Shown one piece after another: positions 57,021 through 64,000 of a DNA stretch of 64,000 nucleotides. Position 1 is the first letter of the stretch, and every line of letters begins with the position of its first letter. The notes beneath the pieces were generated by a model, which saw nothing but the letters and a program-made list of their open reading frames with translations, was not told the DNA's origin and did no database searches. Source of the DNA: Craterostigma plantagineum (lineage: Eukaryota; Streptophyta; Magnoliopsida; Lamiales; Linderniaceae); the NCBI GenBank assembly GCA_027422505.1, contig JAPQWV010000006.1, positions 10,344,501-10,408,500 of the forward strand, in the 5' to 3' direction. The translations under genes and the position numbers were made by a program.

Positions 57021-57172
57021 AGTGGTATCAGAGCCAAGCCTAATTGATATTCTGATTATGCTATGTGGTTGCAGCTTTGTCTGATCTTCCACAGCAGAAA
57101 AGAAATCAAGACGGTTTATCGTTACGGGGGAGGCAGTGTCGGGGCGAAGTTGTTGAAATTCTACAAGGATAA

Positions 57173-57385
57173 TGGCGATCGAAAGCAGTTGCGAAGTGCG
57201 GCAATTTGATGGTACGGGGAATTTCACTCTGTGGCAGAGACGGGTGAAGGATATATTTGTTCATCAAGGTTTGGCTAACGATTTGAAAGGGGACACGGCA
57301 AAGCCGGAGAAAATGACGAAAGAAGACTGGGAGGATTTGGGGTCAAGATGTGTCAGCACAATCCGTTTGTACATTGCGGATAAGA
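57173..57385 (+). pseudogene. Element C cassette 4: gag N-terminus, truncated
   Basis: Starts MAIESSCEVRQFDGTG and is open for about 70 codons, keeping the TGT that cassette 2 lost to a stop and the AAAA run that cassette 3 shortened. It ends at RLYIADK, where the sequence passes into RT of another Copia. Confidence 0.8.
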
Positions 57386-57983
57386 TGCTCATAAGGTGTG
57401 CGATTTGAACAAGTCCATTTATGGACTTAAACAAGTCTCCAGAAGTTGGAATCTTCGGTTTGATGAAGTGGTCAAGGGCCACAGATTCTTGAAGAACGAC
57501 GACGAACCTTGCGTCTACAAAGCAGTGGGAGCAAAATATCTTTCCTCGTATTGTAAGTGGACGACATCCTTTTGATAGAAAATGATATTGGAATGCTCTT
57601 GATGGTGAAAGCGTGGCTTTCGACCGAATTCTCCATGAAAGACTTGGGAGAAGCAACCTACATCTTGGGTATTTGCCTTTATAAAGATCGAACGAATCGT
57701 ATGTTAGGACTCTCCCAGGCCCTTTACTTAGAGAATGTCCTGAAGCGATATAATATAGACAACTCTAAGAAAGTGTTCCTGCCTATGCGATATGGGATTC
57801 ACCTTTCCAAGGCTATGAGCCCTCAAAGTGAGTTGGAGCGGAAAGAGATGAATGGAATCCCCTATGCATCCGCAGTGGGTAGCTTGATGTGCGAGATGAT
57901 TTGCACGCGACCTGACTTGGCGTACACTGTGAGCGTAGTCAGTAGGTTTCAGGCTGACCCTGGTAAGGAACATTGGACAGCAG
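57386..57983 (+). pseudogene. Copia RT fragment D (different Tork lineage)
   Basis: Begins inside RT with HKVCDLNKSIYGLKQ, the usual lead-in to the Copia active site. At the active site the Tyr of YVDD is a TAA (57554-57556), after a small frame change. From 57557 the frame is open: DDILLIEND, FSMKDLGEATYILGI, GIPYASAVGSLM and TRPDLAYTVSVVSRFQADPGKEHWTAV. It is cut off where the Tekay LTR starts. The joint with element C gag at 57385 is not at a natural element boundary. Confidence 0.82.
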
Positions 57984-60110
57984 TGTGGCACCCGAGTCCT
58001 CGTAAGCACATTAGGGCCAATAAATTTGCATAAAATGTGGAATGCAATTACGTGCTTTTCGTGTGTTACCTTCGTGCTTATGTGACTTACTTGAAATTTG
58101 TGTGGAAAATTACGTGCTTAGGCGATTTCGTGAATTTAGTGCAATTAATTCGTACCAAGTGACCCCTAATTATTTAGGAATTTTCGAAAATAGGCTACAA
58201 TTTTTAGTGGGTTAGATTTAAAAATTAGGCCCAATATTGATTTAGGCCCAAACCACAAATAAAACAATTAAGAGACAAACTTCCCTAAAATAGGGAATGC
58301 CCACGCCACCCCACGCCTTATCTACCATAAGCTAAGGAAAATATCTAAATTAATTATTCAAACTCCACACCCACACTTGAAGAACAAACGAAAGAAAAAG
58401 GAGACAAGAGGAAGGAAGAGCCGAGAGGAAGCCGAATCAAAATAACTCCAACTAGCTTAGGAACTTCGAATTTGGTAAGTGAAAAATATTACTTTTAGCT
58501 ACTGTGATTTTATAGTTTATCCAAGTATTAGCGTATTTTAAGAACTAAGAATACGAAAATACCAATTTCTAGTGTTCGTGCAATTCGAATTTTCGAGGGT
58601 ATATTTTCTAACCTTGATTTGGTATTTTTAGCTTTATAATAACGTGTTTAGGAGTGATTAAGGTACGAAAATTAGGGCTAATCTTACATTTTTAGTAAGC
58701 TCGAACTTTAGGGTTTATAAGTTCATACCCACCGATTAAATGTGTTCTTGAGAGAAATAGCTTTTGATCCTTGAAGTTAATATTTCACGAATTGAGAAGT
58801 GTTTGAGGGAAAGGATTCGCGAAATAATAGTTCGTGGGTTGAACGAGTCGCGAACTCCAAGCCACTTTACGAGGAGGTTTGCGGGCTGGAAAGGTTTGCG
58901 AACTCAAACCTTTTGCGGGTTCACGAGGTCGCAAACCCTACTTCGCAAAGCAAGAGTTTTGCGGGTCATGACACGTTTGCGAACCCACGTTGCGAACTGA
59001 AAGCTTCGCGGGCCGAATGAGGTTTGCGGGTCCAAGGCCGCGAACTGATTTAGCGAACCCCCGAAGCCGCGAAGTGAAGAAGCCGCACAACTGCTTTGCG
59101 AATTGAAGTTTACGGGCCCATTCACTTTGCGAACTCGGGAAGTTGGCGAACTGAGAACGTTTTGCGGACCGTACGAAGTTTGCGAATTGAAAATACTTTG
59201 CGAACTCCTTCATTTTAGTTTTTGCGGGGCGAGGTTGCGAACCATGACATTTTGCGGGCTGGACTTTGTTGAATCAATCAGATAAACATGAGACAAAATT
59301 GGTTAGTAAAGCACGTAGGTGTTAGGTGATCCCCAAAGTGAACTATTCCACCAACCAATGAGCACTTTACAGCTCTAGCAAGTTGGAGAGTTACGATGCC
59401 TTAATGAATAAAATAATATAGTACCATTTGCAAGCTTGGCGAAGTATTTGTGTAGTGTAATGAACAAATATAGAAATAAAATAATATAAATGTCATTGAA
59501 CTTCACGAATTAGTGGGTAGCATAGCAATAAAATAGTGTAGTGTCATGTGAGCTTGGCCAACCTTATGTGGCATAAGAATAAAATAAAACAAATATCATA
59601 CCAGCTTGGAAAATACTATTATTATGTCATGAATGTCACGGATATCAACGCAGCGAATCCATTTCAAATGACGAATTAAGGATCATATGATAAGATAAAA
59701 AGAATTCGTGAAATTGATATAAGGTGATGTTTTGTAAATTAAGGGAGAAATAGTAGTAATAGAATTCGCAAAGTAAGAGACAGTTATGGAGTTCACGAAC
59801 TGACAAAACTTCACGAATTTGTGGGAGCTGTGATTTGCGAATTCATTATAAAGAATGGATATGAAATATTAATATCACGTGGTAAGTAGTTTGGCGAATT
59901 GTGTGTGACGCTGATCCACGAATCGTTAGTGGTAGAGAACTTCACTAGTTGCGTGAGTGAAAACCTTACGAATGGTGATGAGTTGATATCAATAATTAGG
60001 GGGACTTAGGTGAATGGAAAGTTGACGTGGCAAATTATATGTGCACATTGGAGGTCCACGAAGCCAAAGGAAATAGAATAAGATGAATGGTACATAGGAC
60101 TTCGTGAGAG

Positions 60111-60141
<31 letters not shown>

Positions 60142-61773
60142 ATAATAAATAAATATAGGAATAAAATAATATCAATAGAACTTCACGAGCTATGATTGAG
60201 GTGTATGTTACAAATTCTAAGATTTTAATGAGGAAGTCGCAAAGCAAGAAATAAAATATTAATATAATGCATATGGACTTAGCGAATTCAACTTCGCGAA
60301 CTGAGGAAGGATGACGAACCGTACTTCACGAATCCAACTCGCAAATTTATGCGGAGAATTTCACGAATTAAGGGCTAACTTATTTCACGAATTGGGACGA
60401 CAAGCAAGTCACGAATTTTTAGTTCCCGAATGTTATATATGTCACGAATTTAATAAGCCATGAATTAATGGTCACAGTTTTATTTCCCGAATCACGACTT
60501 TATTTCACGAATCATGAGTTTTATAGCTAAGTATTTTAATATCTAGAAAATTCAAGAATTTGGATAGTGTACTAACAATACCATTTTATGCCCGGAACTA
60601 GGGACTAATAATTTCACAGATCCGCCAGCTAACAGCCGACGGACGCCAGGTAAGTAGAAATCAACTACAACACATAACTTGTGTGCTATATGTGTATGTG
60701 GCTATATGCCTACGTGGTTTCGTGATTACGTGAATTAATCGTTACGCTTTCATATGGTAAGCATAAGCTGCATTTGTTTGCATATGCATGCTCATGTGCA
60801 CGCACGAACTCATGGGGAAGGGTCATGGGATAGAGTGTACATGGTGATATGTCGCTTGTACGCGACGAGGACTTGCCGATGTGGGCAAGTGTGTCGACTC
60901 ATAGTTGAGTCAGGGGCTGTCTCCTATGCTACCAGGGCGGCGTTTTAGCGTCGTCGTACTATTATTGTAGATATATATTGATATCCTGTGGAAAGGATTT
61001 GGGCATGGCCCGTGGCGGTAAGGTGCGACCTGGAGGGTGCGACCTGAGGGTATAAGCGACACAGGGTGGAACCCTGGTGTAAGCGACCTCAGCGTGGCCA
61101 GCGTGAGCGACCGCCGGACAGTCGGGGACGACCGGATTCATATGGCGACCTAGGGGAACGATGTGCATCCTAGGGTTCGTCCATCCGGCGTGGACCGCTG
61201 TCGTATTGTCCTTGAGGGACGTGAGCTCTTGTGGTGCATAGTGAGATTAGCCGAGGGCCCTGAGTTTTGCTAGTACGAGTGCTAGGTGCATCGGCGCGGA
61301 TTGCCCTTGCTTAGAAATTTACGCATCGGCAGGGTTTGCCTTTGCGGGGAAAGGGACACGAGCATACATGCATGATTTCTGCTTACTGAGCCCCGGTGGC
61401 TCATTCTTTTATGTTATGTGTTGTAGGCGCCAGCGAGCACGGTACGTGATCGCATTAGATGACAAGGCCAATCTTTTAAAGCTTCGCGCTGCTTTTGGGG
61501 TGGACGTGTGTGTATGGATGACGACCTGTGAGGCCGGGCACATAGGAGCCTTTTGCTGTGCCGACGCACCATCGTCCTCGTAGTTAGATCGTGTCTGGAA
61601 CTTAGTGTTCGACATGTATTCTTTTGACTTGTACAGAACATCATTCCATGATGTAAATGGAAAAAGGAAAAAAAAAAATTTATACGCATTTTCAGTGTAC
61701 CTTACTACTCATAACTCGCTAGGCACATAGGAATGCGCTAGAATAGGCAGTTAGGGAAGTGGCGGTCGTGACA
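57984..61773 (+). repeat. 5' LTR of a Tekay-type Gypsy element, 3.79 kb
   Basis: Starts TGTGGCACCC (57984; 57986 is an alternative) and ends GGTCGTGACA just before the primer site. The inner end is the usual Tekay/Del LTR end. Notable contents: a patch at about 58790-59275 with at least ten GCGAAC and many TTTGCGGG words, then about 59490-60540 with repeated CACGAATT. A (TA)n run lies at about 60118-60139. The partner LTR is outside the window, so the left border rests on the break in the RT fragment and the TG start. Confidence 0.82.
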
Positions 61774-61776
61774 GGG

Positions 61777-61788
61777 TGGTATCAGAGC
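61777..61788 (+). other. primer binding site of Tekay element (tRNA-iMet)
   Basis: TGGTATCAGAGC three bases after the LTR. Confidence 0.93.
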
Positions 61789-61927
61789 TTCGGTCACAGG
61801 TCCTGTAGACTGTCCATACACACACACCCAAAAGAGCGGAAGCGGCCTTGTAAGTAAGTGTTAATTTTATGTGGATTTCGATGTTGCATAATTTATTGGC
61901 CTAGGACAATCAGGATAGGGATAGAAG
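61789..61927 (+). other. short leader of the Tekay element
   Basis: 139 bp between primer site and gag start; no reading frame or repeat noticed. Confidence 0.6.
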
Positions 61928-64000
61928 ATGGTAAGAACAAGAGGGGAGTTGAGCGGTGGCGATGACAAGAACAGGGGAAACACGGCCCCTACTGACAACC
62001 GTGACGCGACCATTTTCCAACTTACGGAATTGGTTCGCCAGCAGTCAACACAGATACAACAGCTGATCCAACAGAACACCACGAATGCTGGAAACACTCA
62101 GGCCGACAGGGCAGAAATAGTGGGAGAAAGGTTCAGGAGGTTGAACCCACCAACCTTCGAGGATACGGCTGACCCGACGGCAGCCGAAGATTGGATAAGG
62201 ACACTAGAGAGCATGTTCGTTTACAGCAGAGTCCCAGAGGCAGAAAAGGCTCTGTGCGCCGCGTTCCTTCTAAGAGGAAGCGCCGGACATTGGTGGGACA
62301 CCATTATGGTGATCGAGAATCCTGCCACTATGAGCTGGGACAGATTCAAGGAGCTGTTCCGGGGTAAGTACTTGACGGCCCCGGTGAGAGCCCAGCGTCT
62401 CAAGGAATTCATAAACCTCAGGCAGGGATCGATGACCGTGGCGGAGTACATACGAAAGTTTGAGCAGCTGTCCAGGTTCGCAGCACACATGGTCAGCACG
62501 GATGCTCTGAAGATTGAACGGTTCCTGGAAGGATTGAAACCCGAGCTCTATAGAGATGTGAGCATGGCGGGAATCCAGGGAGCCACTTACGCTCAGGTAG
62601 CAGAGAGGGCAATGGTGGCAGAACAAGCTGAGGCTCGGATCGTGAGGGCACAAGAGGCCAAGCGCAAATTTGCGCAAATGCAAGGAACACAATGGAGTGG
62701 AGGAAATCAGAAGCGGCAGTTTGTGCCTAAAGGTGGTAAAAATAAATTCCACAACAGGCCTCCTCAACAACCCCAGGGGACAGTGAATAGACCCCCGAAC
62801 CCGAATCAGAATCAAGGGGCAGTGCCGATTCCCAACTGTCAGAGGTGCGGAAAGAGGCACTTCGGGAATTGCAATACGCTGGCCAACGCGTGTTTCAGAT
62901 GCGGGAAGCCGGGACACTTCGTGAGACAGTGCCCGGAAGGTGCTTCGGGAAGTCAGGCCGGGAGCCAAGCAGGACCTCAGATGGTGCCAGCTCGGGTATA
63001 TACCATCACTTCAGAGGAAGCGGAGAACAACCCGACGGTGGTGACAGGTACTCTCCTAATCCACCAAACTCCCACGTGCATCTTAGTAGACTCCGGGGCG
63101 ACCCATTCATTTGCATCTGTGAAGTATGTGACAAAACTTGGAATAACGCCTGATAGTGTGAGTTGTGAGTATAGTGTAGCAATTCCAAGCGGGACCCCAA
63201 TTAGGACTAGTCAAGTAGTGAAAAACTGCCCAGTCTTAGTCGGCGACAAGGAGTTGCTTGTAGATTTAATAGTCATTCCGATGAACGATTACGAGGTGAT
63301 CCTCGAGATGGACTGGCTCTCACAATACGGAGCGGTGATAGACTGTAACCGTAAGGTGGTCACGTTCAGCACGGAAGGGGGAGAACCTCTCACTTTCAAG
63401 GGGACGGGCGAAAGAGGAATTGTTCCTAAGGTTTCGGCGTTAAAGGCCCAACGATTAATCAAAGCCGGATGCGAGGCATACCTAATGTTTGCGCTGAAGA
63501 CAGAAGAAAATTCCTCTACAAAACTTGAAGATGTACCCGTAATTGAGGAGTTCCCAGACGTATTTCCGGAAGACTTGCCGGGACTACCTCCAGACAGAGA
63601 AATCGAGTTTACAATCGACCTGGTGCCGGGAGCTGCACCAGTGTCCAAGACTCCATACCGGTTAGCACCGACCGAATTGAAGGAGCAGAAGGAACAGATA
63701 GACGAACCCCTACAGAAAGGGTTTATTCAGACCAGTTTTTCTCCCTGGGGTGCGCCAGTTCTATTCGTGCGAAAGAAGGACGGCTCAATGAGGCTGTGCA
63801 TAGATTACAGGGAGCTGAACAAGTTAACGGTCAAGAATAAGTATCCATTGCCCAGGATCGACGATCTCTTTGACCAACTACAAGGCGCCACAATGTTTTC
63901 TAAGATAGATTTGAGGTCGGGATACCATCAACTGAAAATCCGCAAGGACGATATTCCGAAAACGGCATTCAGTACCAGATACGGGCACTTTGAATTTCTA
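61928..64000 (+). CDS. Tekay (chromovirus) gag-pol, 5' 691 codons, runs off the window
   Basis: I read this frame codon by codon: it is open from the ATG at 61928 to the last base, 691 codons without a stop. Residues ~60-200 are the retrotransposon gag domain ([49 protein letters not shown]). A zinc knuckle [14 protein letters not shown] is at about 321-334, preceded by a shorter C-x2-C pair. The protease motif [10 protein letters not shown] is near 388. RT begins with [11 protein letters not shown], then [20 protein letters not shown] and [15 protein letters not shown], and is cut by the window before the YVDD motif. Gag packages RNA, protease matures the polyprotein and RT copies it. Nothing visible is broken. 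RNase H, integrase and the expected chromodomain lie beyond the edge. Confidence 0.95.
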   Translation, partial: MVRTRGELSGGDDKNRGNTAPTDNRDATIFQLTELVRQQSTQIQQLIQQNTTNAGNTQADRAEIVGERFRRLNPPTFEDTADPTAAEDWIRTLESMFVYSRVPEAEKALCAAFLLRGSAGHWWDTIMVIENPATMSWDRFKELFRGKYLTAPVRAQRLKEFINLRQGSMTVAEYIRKFEQLSRFAAHMVSTDALKIERFLEGLKPELYRDVSMAGIQGATYAQVAERAMVAEQAEARIVRAQEAKRKFAQMQGTQWSGGNQKRQFVPKGGKNKFHNRPPQQPQGTVNRPPNPNQNQGAVPIPNCQRCGKRHFGNCNTLANACFRCGKPGHFVRQCPEGASGSQAGSQAGPQMVPARVYTITSEEAENNPTVVTGTLLIHQTPTCILVDSGATHSFASVKYVTKLGITPDSVSCEYSVAIPSGTPIRTSQVVKNCPVLVGDKELLVDLIVIPMNDYEVILEMDWLSQYGAVIDCNRKVVTFSTEGGEPLTFKGTGERGIVPKVSALKAQRLIKAGCEAYLMFALKTEENSSTKLEDVPVIEEFPDVFPEDLPGLPPDREIEFTIDLVPGAAPVSKTPYRLAPTELKEQKEQIDEPLQKGFIQTSFSPWGAPVLFVRKKDGSMRLCIDYRELNKLTVKNKYPLPRIDDLFDQLQGATMFSKIDLRSGYHQLKIRKDDIPKTAFSTRYGHFEFL

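Larger units (their letters stand above)
36425..57385 (+). mobile_element. Element C: tandem LTR-gag array of a non-autonomous Tork-type Copia (split by element B)
   Basis: Order on the plus strand: LTR1, cassette 1, LTR2, cassette 2, LTR3, cassette 3, LTR4, start of cassette 4. Cassettes carry iMet primer site, Copia gag, zinc knuckle and the start of protease / GAG-pre-integrase, then about 300 bp of non-coding sequence and a polypurine tract. Integrase, RT and RNase H are absent from all complete cassettes. Spacing LTR2-LTR3 (B removed) is about 2,316 bp and LTR3-LTR4 is 2,321 bp. This resembles the TR-GAG class of gag-only elements. Shared LTRs in tandem suggest unequal recombination between LTRs. 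The LTRs are related to the autonomous element at 1-1697. Confidence 0.85.

Noticed and set aside
58764..59285. Overlapping frames on both strands in the Tekay LTR
   Set aside because: Produced by the repeated GCGAAC/TTTGCGGG words, which lack stops; inside an LTR and without recognisable domain.
60962..61689. GC-richer frames in the right part of the Tekay LTR
   Set aside because: Short, on both strands, without similarity, and inside the LTR.

Overview
This window looks like a retrotransposon-rich stretch of a flowering-plant (eudicot, possibly asterid) nuclear genome. The signs are plant-type LTR retrotransposons of several lineages (Copia Tork/TNT1-like, Copia Sirevirus-like, Gypsy Athila, Gypsy chromovirus Tekay/Del), tRNA-iMet and tRNA-Asp primer sites, and decayed host genes with GT-AG introns. 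No bacterial gene organisation, rRNA, tRNA or CRISPR array was seen. The species cannot be fixed from sequence alone.

Layout, left to right. 1-1697: 3' end of a Tork-type Copia element (RT/RNase H, polypurine tract, 3' LTR). 1698-2837: no gene. 2845-6143 and 19273-21614: one minus-strand pseudogene of a plant Mut7-like 3'-5' exonuclease. Its last exons lie in a 713-bp tandem duplication and its 5' exons in ~1.86-kb tandem repeats. It is split by element A (6144-19267, minus strand, 13,124 bp, TSD GACAT), a Copia element with 305-bp LTRs and a ~1,100-codon extra reading frame 3' of pol. 22678-23662 and 33697-33840: an F-box pseudogene split by an Athila element (23663-33696, minus strand, 10,034 bp, TSD GTCCT, nearly identical LTRs). 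33841-36424: AT-rich, no gene. 36425-57385: element C, a tandem array of four LTRs, each followed by a gag(-protease) cassette or fragment without integrase or RT. Its second LTR was hit by element B (38427-52002, minus strand, 13,576 bp, TSD GTTAT), a sister of A with the same extra reading frame. 57386-57983: RT fragment of another Copia element, joined to the last C cassette. 57984-64000: 5' LTR (3.79 kb), primer site and uninterrupted gag-pol of a Tekay element that runs off the window.

The order of events is partly readable. The exonuclease gene was already broken when its 5' exons were duplicated, because two copies share one stop codon; element A landed later. The C array formed before B inserted. 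By the LTR differences I counted by eye, Athila is youngest (about 3 in 1,449 bp), then A (3 in 305), then B (about 10 in 323 plus a 28-bp indel). No intact host gene is visible. Almost every element gene is broken; the exceptions are the Tekay gag-pol (as far as visible) and the RT/RNase H frame of B.

The most unusual material is shared by A and B: very short LTRs on 13-kb elements, a conserved extra protein of unknown function downstream of pol, and CpG-rich arrays around a CGATCG palindrome in both long non-coding regions.
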